Shown: positions 14,223 to 24,410 of the stretch, piece by piece | Position numbering within the stretch: the first letter of the stretch is position 1 | Layout: each line of letters starts with the position of its first letter | Origin: Candidatus Viridilinea mediisalina | GTDB lineage: Bacteria; Chloroflexota; Chloroflexia; Chloroflexales; Chloroflexaceae | Assembly: GCF_002532535.1 (NCBI RefSeq) | Contig: NZ_NQWI01000039.1 | Location: forward strand, 1 to 41,577 | DNA length: 41,577 nucleotides | Direction of reading: 5' to 3' | Notes under the pieces: model-generated | What the model was told of the DNA's origin: nothing | Database searches by the model: none | The model's input: only the letters and a program-made list of their open reading frames with translations | Made by a program: the position numbers and the translations under genes

Positions 14223-17200
14223 TGGCGGTGTGATCAAGAGCGTTGCGGTGGTGCGCAGGTTGTAGGTCTGACCGGCTGGATCGCCAAATGCTGTCTCGGC
14301 GAGCATTACTGCACGATTGCCTTGGCGCGCATTAGGATCAATGAGGGCTTGCGTAGTAATCCTCCCGGTAGCGCCAGCGCTCAGATTACCAAGCTCTAGG
14401 TTGATGAATTGATCAAGGCCAAGCTGTTCGGTGCTACAGGTAAATGGTAACCCCACAGGAGCACATGTAAATCCAAAGGTTGTCAATTCGGGGGGCAGAC
14501 TGATCCTGACGGTCGTGGTGTAGGCCGTTGCTGGCCCTGGATTGGTGTAGTCTATGTAGATCGGTACGAAGCGCCCCATGCCTCCAGTAACAGGTGCACC
14601 AAAATCGGCGACAATCTCAAGTGGTGCCGGGTTGGGTACGTTGGGATCGCCCGGCGGCAGGTTGTAGAGGATGACTTCCAGTTCGTAGGGGTTGCCGCGC
14701 CGAATCGCTGGGTTGCCGCCACCAACCACCGGATCACCTAGGGTCAGTTGGATGGTTTCGGTCAGGTTGGCGCTGGCATTCTCCAAGACCTCCAGCGTGA
14801 AGCTTTGGGCCACTACGCCCGCAGGGAAGGTGAGTGTACCACTTGTTGGGGTGTAGTCAGTACCGGCCTGGGCTGTACCACCTGTGATGCTGTAGCCTAC
14901 GCTGACAGGGTAGCCGATGGCGGCATCCAAGCGTACCTCAATCTCCACAGGGGTGGTTGCCACACCCTGCCGAGCGACATAGAGCGTGTCTGTGCTGAAG
15001 CGCAGCATGGATGGGTAGGTGCTGAGCACCGTCCCAATCGCTTGGCGGTCACTAAAGACGACCTGATCATTGCCCAAGGTACGGATGGCAGTCAGCCGCA
15101 CCGCCATGTCGCTCTGGAAGGGTTCAAAGTTGTTGATCAGAGCTACCACAATATTCGCATTGAGTACGCCCGGATTGAAGGTGAGCGTGCCGCTCTGCGC
15201 CACAAAGTCTTCGCCTGCACGCGCACTCAGATCAATCGTGGTGTAGTCCACCTCGACAATCCCAAAGGTGACACCTGAGAGATTCACTGGGAAGGTGAGA
15301 TTTGGCTGATCTTTGTTCATTGGGGTTGCATCACCAATCGAGACGGTGCGCCTTTCGTTGTCTTCGTTGAAGAAGGTGTGGCTCGTACTGGCTGCCGCAG
15401 CATAGCCCGGATCAGCGCTGCTCGCTACCGCAACCGTGACGGTGTAGGTTTGAGTTCCGTCATAGTCTAGGTCGTCTACGCCGCGAACCAAGATGGTCTG
15501 GGTGATGTTCCAGTTGGCCGGGGTGAATTCGAGTGGCAAGGTGCCATCAATGATGCCCTCGGTCGGATCGTTTGAACTGACGTTGAGGAAGACTGGATCG
15601 CTTGGGATGCTGATCAGGCGGATCTGCATGCGAACTTCCGTCCCATCCTCAGAGGTCACGTTGCCGTCGGGCAGCGTGACGATCCAGCCAGCAGTGTCGT
15701 TGTCTTCGATGGCGATGCCGTTGTAGACCCACGTCTGCATGTAGGCGGGGTCGCCACTGCCGGTCAGTGTGAGGATGGCACTGTGTACAACGGTTTCGAG
15801 CAGATTGTCGTCGAGGGCTTGTACCACGATGGGCTGCGTGGTTTGCCAGTTGGTATTATCAAAGATCAGTTGGGTTGGCGTGATCGCCCGCAGTTGCCCG
15901 TCATGGCTTAGGTCGAGGGTAACGGGCATGATGGGTTCGCTTGTCAGGCGTACTTCCAGCGTGGCGCTCGTTTCGCCCTCTTCGTAGAGGTAGACGCTGT
16001 CGGGGGTGATGAGCACGCCTGCAACATCGTCGTCCTCGATGGTGGCAGTCAAGACTTCATTGAGGCCAGCGTAGCGCGGATCGCTGCTGGTGGCACTGTG
16101 ATTGATGGTGGCGCTGTAGATCGTGCCGTGATCCACGAAGTTGGGCGCAACCTGCACCTCCACCGTCCGGCTGACGTTCCAGGTCGTTGGGGTGAAGACC
16201 AAGGTGGTTGGGGTGATCAGCAACTCCGCGCCAGCACTGATTGCTACGGTCAGATCAAGCGTAACATCCTCCAAGGGTTCACTGCTCAGGCTGACACTAT
16301 AGGTCTCCACATTGCTGCCCGTGGGCGTTTCGGTGAGGCTGATGGTGGGCGTGCTGAGCAGAATGCCCGCCGTGTCATCGTCTTCAATGGTCACCGTCAG
16401 CACTTCACTCAGCCCTGCGTACAAGGGATCAGTACTGCTGGCCACATGGCTGATGATGGCGGTGTAGCTCGTGCCGTGATCCACGAAGTTGGGCGCAACC
16501 TGCACCTCGACGGTCTGACTGATGTTCCAAGTAGCAGGCTCGAAGACCAGGGTGGTTGGGGTGATCAGCAACTCCGCGCCAGCACTGATTGCTACCGTCA
16601 GATCAAGCGTGACCTCATCCAAGGGCTCACTGTTCAGGCTAACGCTATAGGTCACCACATTGCTGCCCGTGGGTGTCTCGCTGAGGCTGATGGTTGGCGT
16701 ACTGAGCACAATCCCTACGCTGTCATCGTCTTCAATCGTGAGCGCAAGCGCCTCATTCAGCCCTGCGTAGAAGGGATCGCTACTGCTACTGAGGTGGCTC
16801 AGGGTCACGTTGCGGTCGCCATCAACAATGAAGTTATCAACACTGGTGATGGTGACGGTCTGCGAAATGGCCCAGTTGCTGGCATCGAAGTTGAACAGCG
16901 TAGCACTCAGTTCCACTTCACCCGCGATGCTCGGCGTAAGCGCAATGCTCACCGGCGCAGTTGGTTCACTGGCAAGCCGTAGCGTGTAGGTTTCAACCGT
17001 GCCCTCGGTGATACTCATGCTGTTGGTGCTGAGCAGCAGGCCCGCAGTGTCGTCGTCGGTAATCGTAGCGGTAATTAGTTCAGTCAGCCCGTTGTAGAGC
17101 GCATCGGCACTCGTGGCGTTGTGGCTAATGGTAGCGGTGTAGCTTGTGCCCTGATCCACAACATTGGGCGCAACCTGCACTTCCACTGTCTGGCTGATGT

Positions 17201-20200
17201 TCCAAGTGGCTGGATCGAAGACTAGGGTGGTTGGGGTGAGGATGAGCGTGGCGCTGTCGGTAATGGCGACACTCAGGTTGATCTCTACCGGATCAGTTGG
17301 CATAGAGGCCAGACTGACACTGTAGGCCACCACATTGCTGCCTGTGGGCGTCTCGCTCAGGCTGATGCTGGACGTACTGAGCAGCAACGCGGCCATATCG
17401 TTGTCGAGCACAGTGACGCTGAGTGTTTCACTCAAGCCCACGTAGAAGGGATCGGCACTGCTGCTGCTGTGATCAATGGTGAGCGTGCGGTCGCCATCAA
17501 CGATGTTGTTGTCAATGCTGGTGATCGTGACGGTCTGCGCAATGGCCCAGTTGCTACTATCGAAACTCAGACTGGTAGCCGAGAGCGTCACTTCACCCGT
17601 AATGCTCGGCGTAAGGGTGAGGGTGATCGGCGCGGTCGGTTCGCTCGCTAGGCGCACGCTGTAGTTGACACTGCTGCCCTCATCAAGACTCAGGCTGGTG
17701 GTACTGAGCAGAATGCCCGCCGTATCATCATCGGTAATCGTGGCGCTCAGGGTCGCACTGAGCCCTTGGTAGAAGGGATCAGCACTGGTGGCGTTGTGGC
17801 TGATGGTAGCGATGTAGCTCGTGCCGTGGTCAACCTGGTTGGGCGCAACTTGCACCTCAACGGTCTGGCTGACATTCCAGGTCGTTGGGGTGAAGACCAG
17901 GGTGGTTGGGGTGAAGATCAGGTTGGCCCCAGCACTGATCACCACGCCAAAGTCGAGCGTCACATCCGCAGTGGGCTGGCTGGCCAGTCGCACACTATAG
18001 GTCTCCACATTGCTACCCGTGGGCGTTTCGCTCAGGCTGATGGTGGGCGTACTGAGCAGGATGCCCGCCGTATCATCATCAATGATCGTCGCCGTCAGCT
18101 CTGCCGTGAGTCCAGCGTAGAACGGATCGGCGCTGCTGGCCACATGGCTGATGGTAGCGGTGTAGCTTGTGCCGTGGTCAACCTGGTTGGGTGCAACCTG
18201 CACCTCGACGGTCTGGCTGAGGTTCCAAGTAGCCGGGGTGAAGACCAGGGGGTCTGGCGTAAAGATCAGATTAGCCCCAGCGCTGATGGCCACGCTAAAG
18301 GTGAGCGTGACCTCCGCAGTGGGCTGGCTGGCCAGACTAACACTATAGGTCTCCACATTGCTACCTGTGGGCGTTTCCGTTAGGCTGATGCTGGGCGTAC
18401 TGAGCAGGATGCCCACGCTGTCATTGTCTTCAATCGTAACTGCCAGCGTTTCACTTAGCCCTGCGTAGAAGGGATCGCTACTACTACTGGTGTGAGTAAT
18501 CGTCAAGGTTCGGTCACCATCAACGATGTTGTTGTCAATGCTGGTGATCGTGACGGTCTGCGAAATGGCCCAGTTGCTACTATCGAAATTCAGACTGGTA
18601 GCCGAGAGCGTCACTTCACCCATGACACTTGGCGTAAGCGTAATGTTCACGGGCGCAGTTGGTGTACTGGCAAGCCGCAGCGTGTAGGTTGCAACCGTGC
18701 CCTCAGTCATGCTGATGCTTGACGTACTGAGCAGGATGTCTGCCGTATCATCATCAGTGATCGTGGCGCTCAGGGTCGCACTGAGCCCTTGGTACAAGGG
18801 GTCTGCACTGCTTGCATTATGGCTGATGGTAGCCGTATAGCTCGTGCCGTGGTCAACAAAGTTGGGCGCAACCTGCACCTCAACGGTCTGGCTGACGTTC
18901 CAAGTAGCCGGGGTGAAGAGCAGGGTGGTTGGCGTGAAGATCAGATTGGCCCCAGCGCTGATCACCTGGCTAAAGTCGAGCGTCACATCCGCAGTGGGTT
19001 GGCTGGCCAGACTGAACCTATAGGTCACTACATTGCTGCCCGTGGGTGTCTCGGTGAGGCTGAGGCTATCGGTACTGAGCAGCAGCCCGGCGCTATCGTC
19101 ATCAACAATGCTCACCGCGACCGCACGGCTGACCCCGTTATAGAAGGGATCAACACTGGTCGCATTGTGGCGAATCGTCGCCGTGTAGCTTGTGCCCTGA
19201 TCCACAAAGTTGGGCGCAACCGAAACCGTAATGGTCTGGCTGGTGTTCCAATTGGTGTTATCAAAGAGCAGCACAGTGGGCGTGATCTGCAACTCAGCCG
19301 TATCGGTAATCTCCACCACAAAACTGAGCATCACCGCAGCCGTCGGCTCGGTTGCCAAACTCACGCTGTAGGTAACGGGATCGCTGCCCGTGGGCGTTTC
19401 GGTGAGGCTGAGGTTGGTAGTGCTAAATTGGAGGCCCGGCTGATCATCGTCCTCAATCGTCACATCCAGCACTGCACTCAGCCCTGCGTAGAAGGGATCG
19501 GCGCTGCTGCTGGTGTGGGTGATCGTAGCGGTGTAGGTATCACCCTGAGCCACCGTGTTGGGCACCACCGTCACCGTGACCGTTTGGGCCACATTCCACT
19601 CGGCTGGCGCGAAGAGCAACACAGCGGGCGTGATCACCAAGCCAGAAGTGGTGGTAATCGCCACCCCAAAGCTCACCGTCACTGGCGCGGTGGGCTGGCT
19701 GACTAGTTGCACGCTGTAGGTCACCGGATCGCTGCCTGTGGGCGTCTCTTCAAGACTGATGCTCGTGGTGCTGATCTGGAGACCCGGCAGATCATTGTCG
19801 TGAATCGTCACATCCAGCACTGCACTCAGCCCTGCGTAGAAGGGATCGGCGCTGCTGCTGGTGTTCGTAATCGTCAGCGTCCGGTCACCATCAACAATGT
19901 TGTTGTCAATGCTGGTCAGCGTAACGGTCTGCGAGATATTCCAGTTGTTACGATCGAAACTCAGGCTACTCGGCGTGAGCGTCACTTCATCCGTGATGCT
20001 GGGCGTAAGCATGATGTTCACGGGCTCAGTTGGTTCACTGGTAAGACGTAGCGTGTAGGTTTCAGCCGTGCCCTCATCAAGACTCAGGCTAGTGGGGCTG
20101 AGCAGAATGCCCGCCGTATCATTGTCGGTAATGGTGACAGCAATGGGCGGCACAGCAATCCCTTGGTAGAGGGGATCGCTGCTAGTCGCCGTGTAACTAA

Positions 20201-23200
20201 GGGTTGCCGTATAGCTCGTGCCCTGGTCAACGAAATTGGGCGCAACCTGTACCTCCACGGTCTGGCTGACATTCCACGTTGCAGGTGTGAAGATGAGCGT
20301 GGCCGGATTCAGCACAAGTTCAGCCGTATCGGTGATTGCCACGGCAACCTCAAGCGTCACTGGTGCAAGAGGCTGGCTGTCGAGGCGCACGCTGTAACTG
20401 GCCGTCGTACTCCCCGTCGGCGTCTCACTGAGGCTGATGGCAGTGGTACTGAGCAACACACCTGCCGTATCATTGTCGGTAATCGTTACACTCAGTGTTG
20501 CACTGAGTCCTTGGTTGAAAGGATCGGCGCTGCTGCTGGTGTGAGCAATCGTCAGCGTGCGGTCGCCGTCAGCGACATTATTGTCAATGCTGGTCAGCGT
20601 AACGGTTTGCGAAATATCCCAATTACTACTATTGAAACTCAGCGTATTCGGCGTGAGCGTCACTTCACCCGCAACGCTCGGCGTGAGCGTGATGTTCACG
20701 GGCGCAGTTGGTTCACTGGTAAGGCGCACGCTGTAGGTTAGATTATCGCCCTCATCAAGGCTCAGGCTGGTAGTGCTGAGGCTGATGCCCGCCACATCAT
20801 CGTCGCTAATCGTGGCCGTAACCTGGGCACTCAGACCTTGGTAGCGCGGATCGCTACTGGTGGCATTATTGCCAATCAAGGCCGTATAGCTTGTGCCGTG
20901 GTCAACGAAATTGGGCGCAACGCGCACCTCCACAGTACGGGCAGTAGCCCAATTGTTGGGCGTAAAGACTAGACTCGGCGGGCTAAAGCGCAGGTTGGCC
21001 CCAGCGCTGATCACCTGGCTAAAGTTGATCGTCACCCGCTCAGTGGGCTCGCTGTTGAGGCGCACATTGTAGGTGGCCGTCGTGCTGCCCGTGATCGTTT
21101 CAGTCAAACTGATGCTATTCGGGCTAACGACCAACCCTGCGCTATCGTTGTCCACAATGGTCACGGCAACCGCACGGCTGAGTCCGGTATAGCGCGGATC
21201 GGCGCTGGTGGTTCGGTTGGTGATCGTGGCGTTATAGCTTGTACCCTGATCAACCTGGTTGGGCAAAACCTCTACCTGCACCGTCTGGTTGCTATCCCAG
21301 TTTGCTGGGGTGAAGAGCAGGGTTGCTGGGGCAAAGGTAAGTGCAGCCGTGTCAATGATCGCCACATCAAAACTGACCATCACCGGCGCAGTGGGCTGGC
21401 TGTTGAGGCGCACATTGTAGGTGGCCGTCGTACTGCCCGTGGGCGTCTCTTCAAGACTGATGCTATTGCGGCTAAGGATTAGCCCTGCCGTATCATTATC
21501 AGTAATCGTAACCGGCAAGGCACGGCTCAAGCCCTGGTAGAAGGAATCGCTACTGCTACTGCTATGCGTAATCGTTGCGGCGTAGGTATCGCCCTGATCC
21601 ACCCGATTGGGCGCAACCCAAACCCGGATTTCCTGCGGCGTATCCCACTGTGCGGGCGCAAAGACGAGGGTTGTTGTTGAAAACTCAAGTGCCGCCGAGT
21701 TGACAATCGCATGGGTCAGGTTCACCGTCACCGGCGCAGTTGGGCGGCTGGCGAGGCGCACGCTGTAGCTCGCCACCGTACTCCCAGGTGCCTCAGTGAG
21801 TTCACGCAGACTGATGCTATTGGCACTCAGCAGTAGTCCCGCCGTATCATTATCGGTAATCGTCACCCCCAGAGTACGGCGCACCTCTTGGTAGAAGGGA
21901 TCGCTACTCGTCGTGGTATGGATGATCGTTGCGGGATAGGTATTGCCCTGATCAACCCGATTGGGCGCAACACGCACCTCAATTTCCTGCGGGGTATCCC
22001 ACTGCTCTGGCGTAAAGACGAGGGTCGCAGGCGTCAGCACAAGTGCTGCCGATTCCACCGTAGCGTGGGAAAGATTCACCGTGACCGGCGCGGTGGGCTG
22101 GCTGGCGAGGCGCACGCTATAGGTTTCCAGCGTACTACCAGTTGCCGTCTCAGTGAGGCTCAGGCTCGTGCGACTGAGGATCAGGCCCGCCGTATCATCA
22201 TCAGTAATCGTAAAGGAGAGTTCGCGGGGCGCAAAGGGCGCACCGGGATCGTTATAGTTGGGATCAGCGCTGGCGGCAGTATGGCTCAACGTAGCCTGAT
22301 AGGTACTCCCCTGGTCAATCTGATTCTGCACCGTCGTCACATTGACCGTCTGCGCCTGGTTCCAATTCGCAGCGGTAAAGACCAACTGATTGCGATCAAC
22401 CGTAAGGTGGGGCGTAGCACTCGCATCAACCGAGACAGTTACGGGGCTACGCGGTTGGCTTGTGAGGCGCACACTATAGCTGGTGCGATGGCGATTATTG
22501 GCACGGCTCTCTTCAAGCGCCGTAGTGGGCGCAGTAATGCGAATGCCCGCCGTATCATTATCGGTAATCGCCACCTCTACAGGCGCAATCGCCACCTCGT
22601 GGTAGAAGGAGTCGTTGCTCGTAGCGTGATGGGTAATCCGCCCAACGTGGTCACCTTCAGCAATCGCATCATCAATGACCGTAAGCGTCACCGTCTGCGG
22701 CTCATTCCAATCCTGGGGGCGGAACGTGAGGCTCGTAGGCGCAACCGTCAACTGGTCATCGGCCTGCAACACAATGGTGACGGGGGCACGGGGCTGGCTA
22801 TTGAGCGCAAGGGTATAGGTGGCGCTATGGGGCCGACTACGATCCTCATAGAGCGCAAAGTTGGTTTCACTCAGATTGACGCGAGCGACCGCATTGTCTT
22901 TAATCGTGAGTGTATAGGTACTTGGCGCTCCGACAATAGCATTGACGGGCGTACCAAGTTGCACCACAACGGTGCGATCAGGTTCAGCGACGAGATCACT
23001 CAGCACCTCAAAGCGCAGGCGCATCATCGTCGTGCCAGGCGGGAAGATGACCGTACCGCTACGCAGGGTATGGTGGCGCGCCTCAGCGCTGCCCGTAACG
23101 GTATAGGGCACTTCAACGCGACTGCCACTGGGCGCATTCAACTCAAGGCTAATGCCCACCGAACCAACGCTCTCGGTGACAGTCCGGGCCGTACCAACAA

Positions 23201-24410
23201 AGCGCACCGTAGGCGGCGGATCGCTATTGACAATCGTCAAAAGGCCAAGCTCAGGGCCTGCGAGGGTCGCATTGGTAATCGTACCCAAATGCAACTGGAC
23301 GGTACGCAGCGGATCATTGCGCTCATTGGACAGCAATTCAATCGGCAAGACCTGCTCGCGCTCACCGGGCGCAAAGGTCAGCGTGCCACTTGTGGCGCGA
23401 TAGTGTACCCCCGCCCGCGCACTACCATCGCGGGTCGTGTAGGCCACCGTAACCTCACGCGGAGCATTGATATTGAGGCGCAGGACAAACGTAGCGCGCC
23501 CATCGGCTTCGCGTGCGGTAATTTCGGACTGCACGAACGCAACCTCTGGCAGGGGCGGTTCAGGCGTACTGGTAGGCGTGACCGTCGGCGCAGGCGGATT
23601 GGTCGCCGTCGGCTCGGGCGTATAGGTTGGAGTCGCGGTTGGCGGAACGGGGGTATAGGTTGGCGTCGCGGTTGGCGGAACTGGCGTATTGGTTGGCGTC
23701 GCCGTCGCCGGAACTGGCGTATTGGTCGGCGTCGCCGTCGCTGGTTGTGGCGGAGGTGGAGGTGGCGGCGGAGTAGGCGTGGCCGTCGGTGGGGGGGGCG
23801 GAGGTTCAGGGGGCGGCGGTGGTTCAGGCTGAGGCGCTGGTGGTTCGACAGGCGGCACCGGCGTCGGCGTATTGGTCGGCGGAATCGGCGTAACAAACGA
23901 TACAACTGGTGCAGTGGGCGTGCGCGGCACCGGCGTACTCGTAGGCGTACTCGTAGGCGTGCTGGTAGACGTAGTTGTAGGCGTACCCGCACCAAGACCA
24001 GTCTGCCCATCAAGCGGATCGGTAAGCGCAAGCGTAGGCGTAGGGGTTGGCGTAAAGGTCGCAGGCGCAATAACAACCACATCTTGGAGCGGATTAAGAC
24101 CAACGCCAGGACGCGGAGTAGGGGTCAGGCGATCACGCTCAATCGCCTCAATCACCTGAGCACCAGGCGCACCAACTTGAGGCTCATCATCCCAAAAGCT
24201 ATAGTCAGCCGGTTCAAGAGCCTGAATATTGCCTGCATAGATCGAGACTTCGGGCGACGCCAAGCGGAAGGTCAGGCGCGCCAAGAAGAAGAGGCTACCA
24301 ACAATAGCCACAATCGTAAGCAGGATAATCCACAGGAGCGGGTGCTTTAAGACATCGCGCTTAGGCAGCCGCAGCCATGGAGGAAGACTTTTCAGGTTTC
24401 GGCGTATCAT
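14220..24410 (-). CDS. Giant Calx-beta repeat surface protein
   Basis: A 3396-residue type II membrane protein. Residues 1-20 are basic and one membrane helix spans about 25-50. A spacer and a Thr/Pro-rich linker follow (about 94-286, many TPTPVPPTATPT-like strings). Then come about 26 immunoglobulin-like units of about 100-120 residues, most ending in ITDNDTAG-type acidic loops, the calcium-binding Calx-beta signature. The first two and last two are canonical Calx-beta units with SGTLTFxPG. The middle ones form two subtypes, ETPTGSN/VEVQVAPN and DEG/TLTPSI. The C-terminus (about 3260-3396) is a DUF11-like domain ending in LLITPP, with no sortase motif. It is probably a calcium-stiffened adhesin or stalk. 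ATG 24410 overlaps the kinase gene by 50 nt. A longer frame to 24458 lacks support. Confidence 0.87.
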   Translation of the reverse strand: MIRRNLKSLPPWLRLPKRDVLKHPLLWIILLTIVAIVGSLFFLARLTFRLASPEVSIYAGNIQALEPADYSFWDDEPQVGAPGAQVIEAIERDRLTPTPRPGVGLNPLQDVVVIAPATFTPTPTPTLALTDPLDGQTGLGAGTPTTTSTSTPTSTPTSTPVPRTPTAPVVSFVTPIPPTNTPTPVPPVEPPAPQPEPPPPPEPPPPPPTATPTPPPPPPPPQPATATPTNTPVPATATPTNTPVPPTATPTYTPVPPTATPTYTPEPTATNPPAPTVTPTSTPEPPLPEVAFVQSEITAREADGRATFVLRLNINAPREVTVAYTTRDGSARAGVHYRATSGTLTFAPGEREQVLPIELLSNERNDPLRTVQLHLGTITNATLAGPELGLLTIVNSDPPPTVRFVGTARTVTESVGSVGISLELNAPSGSRVEVPYTVTGSAEARHHTLRSGTVIFPPGTTMMRLRFEVLSDLVAEPDRTVVVQLGTPVNAIVGAPSTYTLTIKDNAVARVNLSETNFALYEDRSRPHSATYTLALNSQPRAPVTIVLQADDQLTVAPTSLTFRPQDWNEPQTVTLTVIDDAIAEGDHVGRITHHATSNDSFYHEVAIAPVEVAITDNDTAGIRITAPTTALEESRANNRHRTSYSVRLTSQPRSPVTVSVDASATPHLTVDRNQLVFTAANWNQAQTVNVTTVQNQIDQGSTYQATLSHTAASADPNYNDPGAPFAPRELSFTITDDDTAGLILSRTSLSLTETATGSTLETYSVRLASQPTAPVTVNLSHATVESAALVLTPATLVFTPEQWDTPQEIEVRVAPNRVDQGNTYPATIIHTTTSSDPFYQEVRRTLGVTITDNDTAGLLLSANSISLRELTEAPGSTVASYSVRLASRPTAPVTVNLTHAIVNSAALEFSTTTLVFAPAQWDTPQEIRVWVAPNRVDQGDTYAATITHSSSSSDSFYQGLSRALPVTITDNDTAGLILSRNSISLEETPTGSTTATYNVRLNSQPTAPVMVSFDVAIIDTAALTFAPATLLFTPANWDSNQTVQVEVLPNQVDQGTSYNATITNRTTSADPRYTGLSRAVAVTIVDNDSAGLVVSPNSISLTETITGSTTATYNVRLNSEPTERVTINFSQVISAGANLRFSPPSLVFTPNNWATARTVEVRVAPNFVDHGTSYTALIGNNATSSDPRYQGLSAQVTATISDDDVAGISLSTTSLSLDEGDNLTYSVRLTSEPTAPVNITLTPSVAGEVTLTPNTLSFNSSNWDISQTVTLTSIDNNVADGDRTLTIAHTSSSADPFNQGLSATLSVTITDNDTAGVLLSTTAISLSETPTGSTTASYSVRLDSQPLAPVTLEVAVAITDTAELVLNPATLIFTPATWNVSQTVEVQVAPNFVDQGTSYTATLSYTATSSDPLYQGIAVPPIAVTITDNDTAGILLSPTSLSLDEGTAETYTLRLTSEPTEPVNIMLTPSITDEVTLTPSSLSFDRNNWNISQTVTLTSIDNNIVDGDRTLTITNTSSSADPFYAGLSAVLDVTIHDNDLPGLQISTTSISLEETPTGSDPVTYSVQLVSQPTAPVTVSFGVAITTTSGLVITPAVLLFAPAEWNVAQTVTVTVVPNTVAQGDTYTATITHTSSSADPFYAGLSAVLDVTIEDDDQPGLQFSTTNLSLTETPTGSDPVTYSVSLATEPTAAVMLSFVVEITDTAELQITPTVLLFDNTNWNTSQTITVSVAPNFVDQGTSYTATIRHNATSVDPFYNGVSRAVAVSIVDDDSAGLLLSTDSLSLTETPTGSNVVTYRFSLASQPTADVTLDFSQVISAGANLIFTPTTLLFTPATWNVSQTVEVQVAPNFVDHGTSYTATISHNASSADPLYQGLSATLSATITDDDTADILLSTSSISMTEGTVATYTLRLASTPTAPVNITLTPSVMGEVTLSATSLNFDSSNWAISQTVTITSIDNNIVDGDRTLTITHTSSSSDPFYAGLSETLAVTIEDNDSVGILLSTPSISLTETPTGSNVETYSVSLASQPTAEVTLTFSVAISAGANLIFTPDPLVFTPATWNLSQTVEVQVAPNQVDHGTSYTATISHVASSADPFYAGLTAELTATIIDDDTAGILLSTPTISLSETPTGSNVETYSVRLASQPTADVTLDFGVVISAGANLIFTPTTLVFTPTTWNVSQTVEVQVAPNQVDHGTSYIATISHNATSADPFYQGLSATLSATITDDDTAGILLSTTSLSLDEGSSVNYSVRLASEPTAPITLTLTPSITGEVTLSATSLSFDSSNWAIAQTVTITSIDNNIVDGDRTLTIDHSSSSADPFYVGLSETLSVTVLDNDMAALLLSTSSISLSETPTGSNVVAYSVSLASMPTDPVEINLSVAITDSATLILTPTTLVFDPATWNISQTVEVQVAPNVVDQGTSYTATISHNATSADALYNGLTELITATITDDDTAGLLLSTNSMSITEGTVETYTLRLASEPTAPVSIALTPSIAGEVELSATLFNFDASNWAISQTVTITSVDNFIVDGDRNVTLSHLSSSSDPFYAGLNEALALTIEDDDSVGIVLSTPTISLSETPTGSNVVTYSVSLNSEPLDEVTLDLTVAISAGAELLITPTTLVFEPATWNISQTVEVQVAPNFVDHGTSYTAIISHVASSTDPLYAGLSEVLTVTIEDDDTAGILLSTPTISLTETPTGSNVETYSVSLSSEPLEDVTLDLTVAISAGAELLITPTTLVFTPTTWNVSRTVEVQVAPNFVDHGTIYSATINHSATSSDPRYAGLNEVLTATIEDDDVAGVLITPDSVYLYEEGETSATLEVRLTSEPIMPVTLDLSHDGQLRAITPTQLIFDNTNWQTTQPIVVQALDDNLLETVVHSAILTLTGSGDPAYMQTWVYNGIAIEDNDTAGWIVTLPDGNVTSEDGTEVRMQIRLISIPSDPVFLNVSSNDPTEGIIDGTLPLEFTPANWNITQTILVRGVDDLDYDGTQTYTVTVAVASSADPGYAAAASTSHTFFNEDNERRTVSIGDATPMNKDQPNLTFPVNLSGVTFGIVEVDYTTIDLSARAGEDFVAQSGTLTFNPGVLNANIVVALINNFEPFQSDMAVRLTAIRTLGNDQVVFSDRQAIGTVLSTYPSMLRFSTDTLYVARQGVATTPVEIEVRLDAAIGYPVSVGYSITGGTAQAGTDYTPTSGTLTFPAGVVAQSFTLEVLENASANLTETIQLTLGDPVVGGGNPAIRRGNPYELEVILYNLPPGDPNVPNPAPLEIVADFGAPVTGGMGRFVPIYIDYTNPGPATAYTTTVRISLPPELTTFGFTCAPVGLPFTCSTEQLGLDQFINLELGNLSAGATGRITTQALIDPNARQGNRAVMLAETAFGDPAGQTYNLRTTATLLITPP

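Noticed and set aside
21888-24350. An 820-residue open frame on the plus strand opposite the Calx-beta gene
   Set aside because: It lies wholly antisense to the repeats and linker of a clear protein, is rich in Arg/Gly runs from the Pro/Thr linker and matches no family.
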